Source: Artocarpus heterophyllus
Lineage: Eukaryota > Streptophyta > Magnoliopsida > Rosales > Moraceae
Direction: 5' to 3'
Length of the DNA: 64,000 nt
Assembly (NCBI GenBank): GCA_025403435.1
Contig: CM046351.1
Coordinates: forward strand, 25,075,730-25,139,729
Of this stretch, positions 23,997-36,985 are shown in pieces. Each line of letters starts with the position of its first letter. Position 1 is the stretch's first letter. Both the position numbers and the translations under genes were made by a program. The notes under the pieces were generated by a model. The model was given only the letters and a program-made list of their open reading frames with translations. It had not been told where the DNA came from and did not search any database.

Positions 23997-25517
23997 TGTT
24001 AGACATGTATGCCCTAAGGAGTAAAAATGTAATATGTTTTTGGAGACATTTTTTATCAATAAAGAATTTATTTATTTATATATACCAAATCTTGTCCTCT
24101 TTACGTTCATATTTGTTGAATGTATGATAAGCAAACAGTCGTCTGAGACTGTCAGTCTAAACCTTAAGAATTGGGCATATGATGGACTGATTATGCGGAA
24201 GACACAATTCTTAAGGTGACGGTCGAAAACATGTGATCCGCAATCGAGGGAATAAAGTTGGGTGCTTTATTCATGTAAAGATTGTTATGTTGTCTATATC
24301 CCTTTTGGGAGATGGTTTGTCTTGACCATCGGAGTTAGACTCCGTGAATAGAAACATTGGCGCTTTGTCATATGTGACAATGTGTTGAATCAGGACATAA
24401 AGTGAATTAATTTGGATTAATAATTCTGTCTTGGCAAATCGATTCACTTTAGACAATCAGTTGTATTGTATCTTAATCCTGAGATGAATAGTGGACCCGT
24501 TGTCTCGACTTATGTCTTTTAATGTGCCAATGGCTGACTACCACATCTCAATAGTGGTATGCATGCCGGTTCGTTGGAGGCATGACTCTTGATAGCGTAG
24601 ACTTGTTGTTCATAGATATGGAATCCATAGCTCCTCTTTAGGAGTAATGATATCCACTTATATGCGTTGTCCTGTAATTGAAAAACTGGAGCGTTCAACC
24701 ATTTGGATACATAGGTGTAACCGATTGGTATACTATCTTTGGATGGTAAGTTTTCTAATGGTGAGACAATGGAACGTGAGATAAAAATAATCGTGAAGGT
24801 AAGACAGAACTTATCCTTAAGCTGATTATGGATTATTATATGGGGATATGATACACTTTGATATGTCATGGAGACTTAGCTACACGAGCTTCGTAATTCT
24901 ATAAAGTTCGAGAGTGCAGCTCCAAGCTTTTAGTAGAGTAGCGTTGGAGTTGATAATTGTGAAATGTATATCTGGGATATTGGGTTTCATAATTATCATG
25001 AGCTTGAACTTTATAGGTCTATTTTGAACCCATTTGCTAGCTCACAAAATCCTGTAACGACACGGCATGCATTTCTAATAATTTGTGACTTATGTCGGAT
25101 TTATCAGATTGGTTTAAAATTTGTAAGAATCAAATAATTCATGTCTGTTTATTGGTTGAATTAATTTTGTAATAAAATTAATTTAAGATAAACTTGTTGA
25201 ATTATTGGATCAGATAATTCTTGTCTGTTTATCGATTGATTTAATTTTGGATAAATTAGATCAAGATAAACTTGTAGAATTATTGTGAATTGATTTATTT
25301 TCTTAGAGATTATCTTGATAAAGTTTGTTTTGAGCAGGTATCTTCCCTATTGGATTATTTGAATCAAAACTGAGACTTTATCCTTTAGAATCTCGGGTGG
25401 AAAATAAAAGATTTGTGGAGATTTTTTTTCGGGAGTTCGGCCTGCCGAATGACGTGTTAGGCCTGCCGATCAACGGGAGATAAGATTACGCGTTTTCACA
25501 CGGATCTTATCAGATAT
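23997..25517 (+). repeat. Copia C 3' LTR, first part
   Basis: Starts TGTTAGACATGTATGCCC. It matches the 5' LTR with scattered substitutions (five in one 60-base stretch near 24650) but lacks the 95-bp duplication. It is interrupted by Gypsy D after GATAT at 25513-25517. The GC boxes here are GGCCTGCCGA at 25439 and 25460, exactly 21 bp apart with ACGTG between. Confidence 0.9.
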
Positions 25518-27484
25518 TGTAACACCCGTATTTTTAACGGGCATAATTTTGTAAAATTTAATGAATAAAATGTGACTATTTAAAATTACTAAGTTGTTTA
25601 TGATCATTTAAAAAAAATACCATTTTAGTATTTTCTTACCAAGTCTTCCTAAGAAACATTCAAAACTTACCAACACTTACTTCTACCAATCTTGTCTCCC
25701 TAAATTATTGCTCAATTATATAGACTTCTTCTCATTTTGCTAAAGGTATCCGAAGGGGACATTGAATTATTTTCCGTCAATTCATAGAAGACATGGAGAT
25801 ATTTCTCAACCACCTAATTAATTATTTCCTTATCTTCTTCTATAATTCACTCCAATTATCCCCTCAATTATGTTGGCATTATTTGCTAAAAGTCTTCATG
25901 GGAGACAAGATGATATTTTCCTTTAAGACTCTTTTGTTTCTTCTTACAACTTTTCCCCGTAAACATCTCATTCCTCTTAAGCATTTTGATATCTTTTTAT
26001 TTAACTATCACCACCTTCTTCTCTAGTTCTCATTCTCTCCCTTCTCACTTCAAATTTCTAACTAAAGACATAGAGCACAAAGCTCTCTTTGTGGCCAAGA
26101 CAATTATAATTCCCAACGATGATCGAGGCGGTTTTAAAGTTAATTCAAGCTTGATTGATAACCCAAACTTTGGTGCTTTTCAAAGAAGTTTTGAGGTAGG
26201 TTTTCTTTAATCTAAACTTAGTTTTTAGTATGCATTTTCTCCATGTTTAATGCATAAAAATACTTTAATGGCACTAGTAGACGGGTTTACACATAACTCA
26301 CTTATGAATGTGATTATACGTTGTGCTTTAGTTTTAATTGTCCTTATGCATGCCTTAGGGTCAAGGATGTGTGGAGCTAACGTTAATTGATTCCAGGATT
26401 AAAAGATTGTTGATAAGCTTGAAAGGTAGGGATTCTATTACTCATTTTTGTGAGGTTTTTATAGAATTAAAATTGATTGTTTTGCCGCAATATATATATA
26501 TCTATGTTGAACTGATATTATATGAGTATCACATATGAAACTATGACATGGACTCGTCTTGTATTGTACGGCGAGGAACATAATGAATTGACATATGTTA
26601 TAAATTGAGAAGCATGGTTAGGAAAACTGACTCTATTAATAATGATTTAATATAGAGAAATGGTGAGACATGAAGAGGGCGGCGGTTACGTCCTTGGGCA
26701 TGAATACCCAAAAAGGTAAAATAGGGGGAAGGTGATGACGCTTCCTTGGGTTGAAAGTCCCAGAACACACTGTACAGGAATTGATTTGGTGAGGACTCGG
26801 GGCTTAATGTCCCCTCACCGGAACACCCTTGAAATGTTTATAGGGTGATCAAGTACGCCCATTTGGGTTTCGATGAGTTGAGTGATACTCAATTTAACAT
26901 GGATACCTAGGAACAATGATGATTGGTAATATTTGTATAAATGTGTAATTATGACACTTGGTAATGATTAACTACGGTATCCATAAGATGTGATCATAAT
27001 AAACCTCATAATCTGGAATATGATGTAACCTACTAACCATGCAGTTTTTAAATGTGGTAATGGATAAACCATAAGGTGAGTCATGATTTCCCTACTGGGC
27101 ATGTCGATGCTCATCCCTATCATATCTTCATATCTCAGGTGGAACTCAGTGCAACATATTTGAAGAGGAATAAGCGAAAACAATCCTGCTGTTTTCGTGT
27201 TAGAAGACCCTGTTTAATTACAACTTATCTACAACATGTAAGAGTTGTATTATTTTTTTTTATGGCTGTGTTAAGTTATTTGGGAATTGTACTATGGTGA
27301 TGATGACTGTAATTATATATATTTGGTGCTACACTAAAAACTGTGGTTTGTATTTAAAACGTTTATTTTTATTTTTCTTGTTGTTTAAAGACCCATGGGC
27401 ATTGTTTAATTGATTTAAATAATATAAAATTTAAAATTATTTTTATTTATTTAAAACTGTTAACCCCCACATAGGGGTGTTACA
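25518..27484 (+). repeat. Gypsy D 5' LTR
   Basis: 1967 bp, starting TGTAACACCCG and ending GGGTGTTACA. The terminal ten bases are perfect inverted repeats. The primer binding site TGGTATCAGATCC lies at 27492-27504, of initiator Met-tRNA type with one base missing. Confidence 0.95.
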
Positions 27485-27635
27485 GAATTTTTGGTATCAG
27501 ATCCTAGGTTCGATTAACCTAGGGGGTATAGCACCACCTTAAAAATTAATCTTTGGGAATGGTTTTAAAGTTAGGTGTTAATGTCATCATCATTTGGTAC
27601 TGATCCTAGTTAAATTTTCGCAGCCAGTAGAAACT

Positions 27636-28046
27636 ATGCCACCAAGACGTCAAATGCAATCGTCTGAGCTGTCACAACCGGTTGAACATGCTCAAGAAGT
27701 TGAGCAACCGGAACCGATGGAACAAGCTCAAGAAGATGAGCAACTACGACATGCAACACAATCCCCGCCAGCTGCACCAGAAGTAAATAATTTAGGACAA
27801 ATTCTTCAAGCATTACAAAATGTGCAAAGACCTGTGGAGGTTCGTGATCCCGAACAACGACATCTAACTCTGTTGAAGGAGTTTATGAAGCAGAAACCAC
27901 CCACATTTAGTGGAGAACCTAACCCGGTCATAGCAGAACAATGGCTAAAGGCAGTCAAAAAGAAGTTGGACACCTTGAGGATTCCACGGGAGTATTGGGT
28001 TAGCTTTTCAACATATATATTTGAGGGTAAAGCCGAAGAATGGTGA
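27636..28046 (+). pseudogene. Gypsy D gag N-terminus, ended by TGA
   Basis: The ATG at 27636 starts MPPRRQMQSSELSQPVEHAQ, a Q/E/P-rich leader with imperfect repeats of EHAQEVEQPEP type. It is followed by FMKQKPPTFSGEPNPVIAEQ and FEGKAEEW, the start of the Retrotrans_gag domain. TGA at 28044-28046 sits where related elements, including Gypsy E (TWWK), have a second Trp, so this is a TGG to TGA change. The same frame continues beyond it without any shift. Confidence 0.9.
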
Positions 28047-30803
28047 GATCTTCAGAAAGACGACTATGATGTGCCGAATCTTACATGGGAGCAGTTCGAA
28101 ACCATTTTTCGCAACACCTATATTCCTCAGAGCCATAGGCAAGCAATGATGCGAGAATTTGAAAACCTGGTGCAGGGAGATACAACAGTTGCTGAATACC
28201 ATGCTCGATTTATAGAATTGTCTCGCTACAATCCCGGGGCTGTATCGGATCCAATGGCGAGATGCGAAAAATTTAGAAATAACCTGAGGCCGAAAATCAG
28301 ACAAATGATAGCTGCTGTTCCATCAACAGATTTTCTTGATCTTGTAGCTGCGGCACAGCGGGCAGAGACAGAACTAAATAACTCCTATGGAGAGTATAAG
28401 GGTTCTGGTGGGCGTCAAAGGAAAATAAGTAAGAAAGAGAAGTCACAAGGGCAAGTCATTCAGCATAGTGGAGTGACTATTGGTGGTGGATCTTCTGGCA
28501 GTGGTCGTTTCCAACCGTATGCTTGTCATAACTGTGGACAAGTGGGACATCTGAGGAGAAATTGCCCTAACCGCCCTACACAATCATCCTTTGCACCAAG
28601 GCCACAAGGAAGTCATTTTGGCTCCACTGTTTGGGGAGGGAGTCAAAATCGTGGAGCGCCTCAGCAAAACACTCCAGCTTCCCAAGTCTCAGTAACTCAA
28701 CCTCGAGGGTTCCAGCCTCAGTACAACTATCAACAGCGGCCACAGGGTTCCAATTTTTATGCTAATCAGAACTTCCAACCGACTCCACAAGGCTCAGTGA
28801 ATCAAAGGCCATATTTTTCTGGGAGAAATAATAATAAGGCTAGTAGTAGCCAAGGAAACCGAGGAAAAAGTGATAAAGGAAAAGCACCAGCACAAGCTTA
28901 TGCAATTACGGCTACAACTGGACAAGGAAAACAGGCTGATCACTCAGTTGTAGACGGTATGATTCACGTGTCTCATTCTTGGGCTCATGTATTATTTGAC
29001 ACTGGTGCCACTCATTCATTTATATCTATGTTATTTGCTTCCGTACTACAATTAGAAACTGAGACATGTAGTTCATCATTAACCCTTAGTACACCAATGG
29101 GCGGGATAGCTGAAGTATCCATAATTTGTAAATCAGTGTGTATTGTTATAGGAGAACATAAACTATCGGCTGACCTATATGTAATAACTATGACAGAGTT
29201 TGATGTAATCTTAGGAATGGATTGGCTAACTAAATACCAGGCAATAGTAGATTGTCATAGGAAACGTGTCTCTTTATTCACCAAGAATGGACAAGTCATC
29301 GAATTTCAGGCAAAAACAGGAACAGTGACGCCAGCCCCGGTGCTAAAGGCTTGTATTGGAGGACGAAGGAATTTCACCAATCTTGGGACGATCTTTGCTT
29401 CAGATGGAGAACTAAAGAAGAGTGACCTATCCTCTCACACTCCTGTGGTGGATGAATTTTCAGATGTTTTTCCAGATGAATTGCCCGGACTTTCGCCTGA
29501 TAGAGAAATTGAGTTTGTCATCGACTTAACTCAAGGAGCAGCACCTGTTTCTATTGCCCCGTATCGAATGGCACCTGCTGAGAAAGTGGAATTGAGGAAG
29601 CAGTTGGACGAATTACTGGAAAAAGGATTTATTCGACCAAGTACATCACCTTGGGGAGCTCCAGTACTTTTTGTGAAGAAACATGACGGATCGTTGAGGC
29701 TCTGTGTCGATTATCGCCAGCTTAATCGATTGACTATCAAGAACAAGTACCCTCTACCCCGAATTGATGAGTTGTTCGATCAGTTAGGAGGATCTTGCTA
29801 TTTCTCAAAGATTGACTTACGATCCGGATATCACCAACTGAAGATAAGAGAAGAGGACATTCCAAAGACAGCTTTTCGGACTCGCTACGGTCATTTTGAG
29901 TTTCTTGTCATGCCTTTCGGGTTGACTAATGCACCAGCGGCTTTCATGGACTTGATAAACCGTGTCTTTCGACCGTACTTAGATCAATTTATCATTGTTT
30001 TCATAGATGATATCTTGATCTATTCTAAAAACGAAGAAGAACATGCTGAGCATTTGAGGATCGCTCTACAAACGTTGAGAGAACATGGTCTTTATGCAAA
30101 AAGAGAAAAATGTGATTTCTGGATGACGAAGGTCAAGTTCCTTGGACACGTTGTCTCTGAAGAAGGCATCTCAGTGGACCCCTCCAAAATTGAAGCAGTG
30201 CTAAATTGGGAACGACCAAAGAACGTGTCAGAGATTCAAAGTTTCCTCGGACTAGCTGGATACTATCGACGCTTCGTAGAGAATTTTTCAAAGATTGCTT
30301 CTCCATTAACAAAACTCACAAGGAAGAATGTCAAGTTCGTGTGGGATGATAAATGTGAAGAAGCATTTGAGGAACTGAAACGAAGACTCACTAGTGCACC
30401 TGTGCTGATCATACCTAACAACGAGGAGCCTTACACAGTATACACTGATGCCTCAGGAAACGGTTTGGGTTGTGTGTTAATGCAGCATGGACGAGTAGTT
30501 GCCTACGCCTCACGCCAGTTGAAACCCCATGAGAGGAACTACCCCACACATGATCTTGAGTTAGCTGCTGTGGTTTTCGCACTCAAAATTTGGAGATGTT
30601 ATCTATATGGCGCAAAGTTCGAGCTATATTCAGATCATCAAAGTCTGAAATATTTGTTTACTCAAAAGGATCTCAATCTAAGGCAACGAAGATGGACTGA
30701 GTACATGGTGGACTATGACTTTAGTATCCAATATCATCCTGGAAAAGCAAATGCCGTGGCAGATGCTCTAAGTCGTAAGAACAACGGACGTATAGCCAGT
30801 TAA
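28047..30803 (+). pseudogene. Gypsy D gag C-terminus, protease, reverse transcriptase, RNase H
   Basis: One open frame of more than 900 codons. The Gag core runs from [20 protein letters not shown]. The zinc knuckle is [14 protein letters not shown] at 28524-28565, followed by a Q/G/S-rich linker. The protease site is DTGATHS at 28998. The polymerase starts [18 protein letters not shown]. The active site FIDD is at 30000-30011. RNase H starts [13 protein letters not shown], with [11 protein letters not shown] and [10 protein letters not shown], ending [16 protein letters not shown]. All catalytic residues appear intact. TAA at 30801-30803 stops the frame one codon before the integrase linker ALEDWRRV, where Leu is expected (TTA to TAA). 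Confidence 0.93.
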
Positions 30804-32333
30804 GCATTGGAAGATTGGAGACGAGTCACTATCGCCGACTTCAACTTGCAATATTATGAAGATAACGAGAGAGCTTTCTTATTCAATGTGATAGCAACTC
30901 CTACGTTAATTCAGAAAGTAAAACAAGGACAATGGCACGATGAAGGATTACGTAGGGTTTGGAAACAAATACAAAATGGAGAACAACTGGATGGATGGCA
31001 GATTGAGCCAGAAGGATTTTTACTTTACAAAGGAAGATTAGTTGTTCCAGAGGATCCATATCTCAGGCATGCGGTGCTAGATGAGGCTCACCGTTCAAAG
31101 TTTGCTATTCATCCTGGAAGCACAAAAATGTATATGGATCTAAAACGACAATACTGGTGGCGAGGAATGAAACGAGATGTAGCAACCTTTGTCTCTAAGT
31201 GCATGACGTGCCAACAGGTTAAAGCGGAACATCAAAAGCCTGGAGGCGAGTTGAGGAGCTTACCTATTCCAGAATGGAAGTGGGATCATGTGACAATGGA
31301 CTTTGTTACTGGATTTCCTAAGACTCAAATAGGGCATGACGCCGTTTGGGTAATTGTAGATCGTTTAACTAAGACAGCCCACTTCATCCCAATCAGAACT
31401 AATTATAGTGTCTCAAAATTATGTCAATTGTACGTGGAAAAGGTAGTGACATTGCATGGAGTGCCAATGTCAATAGTTTCCGATAGAGATACACGTTTCA
31501 CGTCGAAATTTTGGAGAGGATTGCAGAGGGCCTTGGGAACTCAATTGAATTTTAGTACAGCTTTTCATCCTCAAACAGATGGACAATCTGAACGTGTCAT
31601 TCAGATTCTCGAGGATATGCTTCGGGCTTGTGTGCTGGACTTTGGAACAAATTGGGCTGCACAGCTGCCATATGTTGAATTCGCATATAACAACAGTTAC
31701 CAAGCAAGTATTAGAATGGCTCCATATGAGGCCTTATATGGTAGACCTTGTAGATCTCCATTGTGTTGGGCTGAAAAGGAAGAGCGTCTTGAACTTGGGC
31801 CTCAGTTTATCAGAGAAACAACGGACAAGATCCAGATTATTCGCGAACATCTTCAGACAGCTCAAAGTCGACAAAAGAGTTATGCAGATAAGAGGAGGCG
31901 ACCTTTAGAGTTCATGATCGGAGACTTTGTGTTCTTAAAAGTGAAACCAAAACGAGGTGTATCTCGATTTGGTGTTAAAGGAAAGTTAGCACCAAGGTAT
32001 ACAGGACCGTTTGAGATTGTGGAACGCATTGGAACGTTGGCATACCGTTTAGACCTACCACCACAATTGTCTCATGTACATAATGTGTTTCATGTATCGA
32101 TGTTGAGAAAGTATGAACCCGACCCTTCACATGTGATCATGTGGACAGATGTGCCAATTCAAGGAGATACGAATTATGAAGAAATTCCAGTTCAAATACT
32201 GGATCATGAAATAAAATTATTACGTCGTCGTGGAATTCCTCTGGTGAAAGTGATGTGGCAACACCATGATGTGGAGGAAGCCACATGGGAACTTGAATCT
32301 GAAATGAGAGAAAAGTACCCACATTTGTTTTAA
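30804..32333 (+). pseudogene. Gypsy D integrase with chromodomain
   Basis: Continues in the same frame for about 508 codons. The zinc-binding region HRSKFAIHPGSTKMY with CMTCQQVKAEH precedes the core. Catalytic residues: Asp in VTMDFVTGFP, Asp in VSDRDTRFTSKF, Glu in GQSERVIQ. The GPFEIVERIGTLAYRLDL block is followed by a chromodomain-like tail, RRGIPLVKVMWQHHDVEEAT with WELESEMREKYPHLF. In chromoviruses this domain guides integration to marked chromatin. All key residues are present; no start codon precedes it, so it depends on the upstream frame. Confidence 0.93.
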
Positions 32334-32351
32334 CATTGTAATCAGTGTACG

Positions 32352-32388
32352 AAATTTCGAGGATGAAATTTTTATAGGAGGGGAGAGC
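32352..32388 (+). promoter_or_regulatory. Gypsy D pre-polypurine hairpin and polypurine tract
   Basis: AAATTTCGAGGATGAAATTT (32352-32371) is an imperfect 8-bp palindrome around a four-base loop. It is followed by the polypurine tract AGGAGGGGAGAG (about 32376-32387), which would prime plus-strand DNA, and then the 3' LTR. Gypsy E has the same arrangement. Confidence 0.75.
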
Positions 32389-34355
32389 TGTAACACCCGT
32401 ATTTTTAACGGGCATAATTTTGTAAAATTTAATGAATAAAATGTGACTATTTAAAATTACTAAGTTGTTTATGATCATTTAAAAAAAATACCATTTTAGT
32501 ATTTTCTTACCAAGTCTTCCTAAGAAACATTCAAAACTTACCAACACTTACTTCTACCAATCTTGTCTCCCTAAATTATTGCTCAATTATATAGACTTCT
32601 TCTCATTTTGCTAAAGGTATCCGAAGGGGACATTGAATTATTTTCCGTCAATTCATAGAAGACATGGAGATATTTCTCAACCACCTAATTAATTATTTCC
32701 TTATCTTCTTCTATAATTCACTCCAATTATCCCCTCAATTATGTTGGCATTATTTGCTAAAAGTCTTCATGGGAGACAAGATGATATTTTCCTTTAAGAC
32801 TCTTTTGTTTCTTCTTACAACTTTTCCCCGTAAACATCTCATTCCTCTTAAGCATTTTGATATCTTTTTATTTAACTATCACCACCTTCTTCTCTAGTTC
32901 TCATTCTCTCCCTTCTCACTTCAAATTTCTAACTAAAGACATAGAGCACAAAGCTCTCTTTGTGGCCAAGACAATTATAATTCCCAACGATGATCGAGGC
33001 GGTTTTAAAGTTAATTCAAGCTTGATTGATAACCCAAACTTTGGTGCTTTTCAAAGAAGTTTTGAGGTAGGTTTTCTTTAATCTAAACTTAGTTTTTAGT
33101 ATGCATTTTCTCCATGTTTAATGCATAAAAATACTTTAATGGCACTAGTAGACGGGTTTACACATAACTCACTTATGAATGTGATTATACGTTGTGCTTT
33201 AGTTTTAATTGTCCTTATGCATGCCTTAGGGTCAAGGATGTGTGGAGCTAACGTTAATTGATTCCAGGATTAAAAGATTGTTGATAAGCTTGAAAGGTAG
33301 GGATTCTATTACTCATTTTTGTGAGGTTTTTATAGAATTAAAATTGATTGTTTTGCCGCAATATATATATATCTATGTTGAACTGATATTATATGAGTAT
33401 CACATATGAAACTATGACATGGACTCGTCTTGTATTGTACGGCGAGGAACATAATGAATTGACATATGTTATAAATTGAGAAGCATGGTTAGGAAAACTG
33501 ACTCTATTAATAATGATTTAATATAGAGAAATGGTGAGACATGAAGAGGGCGGCGGTTACGTCCTTGGGCATGAATACCCAAAAAGGTAAAATAGGGGGA
33601 AGGTGATGACGCTTCCTTGGGTTGAAAGTCCCAGAACACACTGTACAGGAATTGATTTGGTGAGGACTCGGGGCTTAATGTCCCCTCACCGGAACACCCT
33701 TGAAATGTTTATAGGGTGATCAAGTACGCCCATTTGGGTTTCGATGAGTTGAGTGATACTCAATTTAACATGGATACCTAGGAACAATGATGATTGGTAA
33801 TATTTGTATAAATGTGTAATTATGACACTTGGTAATGATTAACTACGGTATCCATAAGATGTGATCATAATAAACCTCATAATCTGGAATATGATGTAAC
33901 CTACTAACCATGCAGTTTTTAAATGTGGTAATGGATAAACCATAAGGTAAGTCATGATTTCCCTACTGGGCATGTCGATGCTCATCCCTATCATATCTTC
34001 ATATCTCAGGTGGAACTCAGTGCAACATATTTGAAGAGGAATAAGCGAAAACAATCCTGCTGTTTTCGTGTTAGAAGACCCTGTTTAATTACAACTTATC
34101 TACAACATGTAAGAGTTGTATTATTTTTTTTTATGGCTGTGTTAAGTTATTTGGGAATTGTACTATGGTGATGATGACTGTAATTATATATATTTGGTGC
34201 TACACTAAAAACTGTGGTTTGTATTTAAAACGTTTATTTTTATTTTTCTTGTTGTTTAAAGACCCATGGGCATTGTTTAATTGATTTAAATAATATAAAA
34301 TTTAAAATTATTTTTATTTATTTAAAACTGTTAACCCCCACATAGGGGTGTTACA
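32389..34355 (+). repeat. Gypsy D 3' LTR
   Basis: 1967 bp, the same length as the 5' LTR. It is read as identical except for A at 33949 against G at 27078. Small ORFs inside both LTRs (for example 25793-26026 and 32664-32897) are identical by-products and show no known family. Confidence 0.95.
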
Positions 34356-34360
34356 GATAT

Positions 34361-34828
34361 TGATCCGAACTTGATTCTGTTTTGAGTTTTTGAGACCTAA
34401 TTTGATAAGGACTAACCCCAGGACCAATGGCTATATAAAGGGAGTGAGTCTCATGATTTACTCAGATCAATTGAGAGATTAAGAGTGATACTCTTCTAGT
34501 GAGCATCTGAAAAACTCCTTGAGAGCTTTTGTTCACAAATCACGAACACTAGCTTTGGGTTCTCTCTCTTGGTTGGAAGGAGAGTCACCGGTGGAAGAGT
34601 TGTACGTGTGAGCCCACACTCACTCAGGTTGTGGAAAGAGAATAGCAAAGAAGACCAGTTGGTTGAGGCTTTTCTAGAATGTTACTTATCTTCATAGGCT
34701 GCGGAGGTTTTTCACACAAAGGTTAGTAAGATCTGTCTAATTTATACATATAACATGCCAAACTTGTGTTTTGGAAATTACTCTGATGAAAATTTTTTAA
34801 AATTCCGCTGCGTACTGCGTTTCCAACA
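34361..34828 (+). repeat. Copia C 3' LTR, second part
   Basis: Resumes TGATCCGAACTTGATTC after the second copy of GATAT and ends TTTCCAACA. It is followed by the TGACC target duplication and the rest of Copia B. It includes the LTR TATA box (GGCTATATAAAGGGAG near 34428). Confidence 0.9.
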
Positions 34829-34833
34829 TGACC

Positions 34834-36010
34834 TTATTGCTAGCTCCTAGGTTATACTCATGTTTCTTCTTGATCATTTTATGATTCAAGAACTTCACAC
34901 CAAGAGAATGATTGGCAAGGGTGAAAAGATGGTTGACCTGTATATCTTTGACATAGAGAATTTAGTCAAAGAATCTAAGGCTCTAGTTACTCATGTCTTA
35001 GCTCGTCTCTGGCATAGAAGGCTCGGTCACCTTTCTTCCAAAAGATTGGAATTCTTAAAGCCCTAGCTGAACTATAGTCATTCCAAATTTGATCAAGCTA
35101 ATCCTTCTTATATTTGCCCATTGGCTAAATAGAGGCAATTACCTTTTGTATCTCAAAACAATATGTCTTAAATGCCATTTGATTTGATTTATTGTGATGG
35201 GGACGTTATCATATAACAACTTACTTGGGCCATAGATATTTTGTGACTCTTGTTGATGATTGTTCTTGTTCTACTCAAGTTTTCTTACTCAAAAAAAAAA
35301 AAAATCTAATGTGGTAGTTGTTCTTCCCAAGTTTTTTAATATGATTGCTACACGATTTGGCAACAAGATCAAGGCTTTTAGGTTTGATAATACCAGAGAT
35401 CAGCTTTTATTGATTTCTTTAATGCACATGGTGTATTACACTAATTTTCTTGCACTGAAACACCTCAACAAAATCAGTTGTTGAGAGAAAACACCAACAT
35501 CTATTGAATGTTGCTAGAGCTTTATATTTTCAATCAAGAATACATATCCAATACTAAACTAAGTACATTTTGACTGCCACTTATTTGATTAATCACACAC
35601 CAAGCCTCTTGTTACATAATCAGACTACTTATGAAATACTCTATAAGAAATCTATAGATTTTTCTCGCTTTAAAATTTTTGGCTACCTAGCATTTGCATC
35701 CACCTTATTATCTCATAGATTGAAATTTCATCCTCGATCTAGAATGTGTATGTTTCTAGGATATCCCTCAGGTATAAAAGGATATAAACTACTTGATATT
35801 CAATCCAAACAAGTCTTTATATCTAGAGATGTTGTTTTCCATGAGGAAAACTTCCCTTCTCACTTAGTTATAGCTACTGAGCATATGGTGGATCCTTTTC
35901 CCGAGCTTCTAATTCCTATTTCAACATCTGAGCGTATCCCATTTCCCCAACACAATCCAATCCCATTCCACAACCACATCTTTCCTCAACTCACCAAATT
36001 CCACCTATGA
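34834..36010 (+). pseudogene. Copia B pre-integrase and integrase (broken)
   Basis: Continues Copia B after the Copia C insertion. DLYIFDIENL and LWHRRLGHLSSKRLEFLKP (34990-35065) are the pre-integrase zinc-binding block. The integrase core is badly broken (YFVTLVDD-like text near 35240, FRFDNTRD at 35380 in place of the usual SDNG block). The C-terminal part is clearer (35570-36010): ATYLINHTPSLLLHNQTTYE, FKIFGYLAFASTL, RCVFLGYP-like MCMFLGYPSGIKGYKLLD, VFISRDVVFHEE. Confidence 0.85.
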
Positions 36011-36214
36011 TTTCAGAACACATTCACCCTAAAAGATCCTCTAGAATTATCCAGCCTCCCTTATACTTATAAGACTCCCATTGTGCCTTACTTACTCATT
36101 CCCCTACTCATAACACTGACTCCAATGAGCCATACCCTATATCTAACTTTATCTCTTACAATTCCTTAACCCCATCCCATAGACACTTTACTCTTAATGT
36201 GTCCTCACACTTTA

Positions 36215-36985
36215 AACCATAGTTTTATTACCAAGCTATCAAATTTCCTCATTGGCGGGCAACTATGCAAGCTGAATTAGATGCCATGAAGCTTAATCAT
36301 ACTTGGTCTATAGTTTACCTACCAAATGGAAAACACAGGTTGCAAGTGGATCTACAAGATCAAACACAAATCTAATGGCTCTATTGAATGTTATAAATCT
36401 AGGCTTGTTGCTAAGGGCTATACTCAACAAAAGGATATAGATTTCATGAAACATTCTCACCTGTAGCTAAACTAGTAACTGTAAAAGTGTTACTACCTTT
36501 GGCTGCAAGTTAATCTTGGAACCTAGTTTAGTTGGATGTCAATAATGCATTTCTCAATAACGATCTCTTTGAGGAACCATACATGGATCTTCCACTTGAT
36601 TATGCAAGTAAGAGGGAGCCTCTTCAACCAGGATCTAGGTTGGTGTGCAAACTACATAAGTCAATCTATGGTCTTAAACAAGCCTCGAGACAATGGTATT
36701 CCAAATTCTCTAGCTTACTTGTTCAATTTGGATTTCATTAGTCTAAATCTGATTACTCCCTATTCTCCAGAGGCTCAGGCTCCTCATTTGTAGCATTACT
36801 AGTGTATATAGATGACATCATCATTATAGGACCATAAATGGTGATTATTGACTCATTTAAGACCTTCTTACACACTCAATGCAAACTCAAAGACTTAGGG
36901 AATCTCAAATACTTCCTAGGTCTGGAAATTGCTCGTTCATCCACTAGTATTGTACTTTCACAACGACATTATACTCTACAGCTTC
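36215..36985 (+). pseudogene. Copia B reverse transcriptase (broken, YIDD kept)
   Basis: AIKFPHWRATMQAELDAMK marks the start, then a shifted stretch with ARLVAKGYTQ-like text. [20 protein letters not shown] and [20 protein letters not shown] (36532-36735) are well kept. YIDD is at 36805-36816. LKDLGNLKYFLGLEIARSS follows. Multiple stops and shifts. Confidence 0.87.

Larger units (their letters stand above)
25518..34355 (+). mobile_element. Gypsy D: young Tekay/Del-like chromovirus
   Basis: 8838 bp with perfect target duplication GATAT (25513-25517, 34356-34360). LTRs are 1967 bp each. Pol order is protease, reverse transcriptase, RNase H, integrase, then a C-terminal chromodomain, which places it in the Gypsy chromoviruses. 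Long LTRs and the pol text fit Tekay/Del. One gag-pol frame from 27636 to 32333 has just two stop codons and no frameshift. Reading the LTRs against each other I saw a single difference (27078 G, 33949 A), so the insertion is very recent. Confidence 0.95.
16303..34828 (+). mobile_element. Copia C: long-LTR Copia element inside Copia B
   Basis: Bounded by a perfect target duplication TGACC (16298-16302 and 34829-34833). The 5' LTR is 2084 bp. The 3' LTR (23997-25517 plus 34361-34828, 1989 bp) is split by Gypsy D. Own length is about 9.7 kb. Pol order is integrase before reverse transcriptase. The long LTRs and pol text (ASKEAVWLCKFLRDLEVVP) suggest the Angela/Tork side of Copia (inference). 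The 5' terminal TG has decayed to TA. Frames carry many stops. Confidence 0.92.

Noticed and set aside
25793..26210. Short open frames repeated identically at 32664-33081
   Set aside because: They are identical only because they lie in the two LTRs of Gypsy D. No conserved domain is seen.
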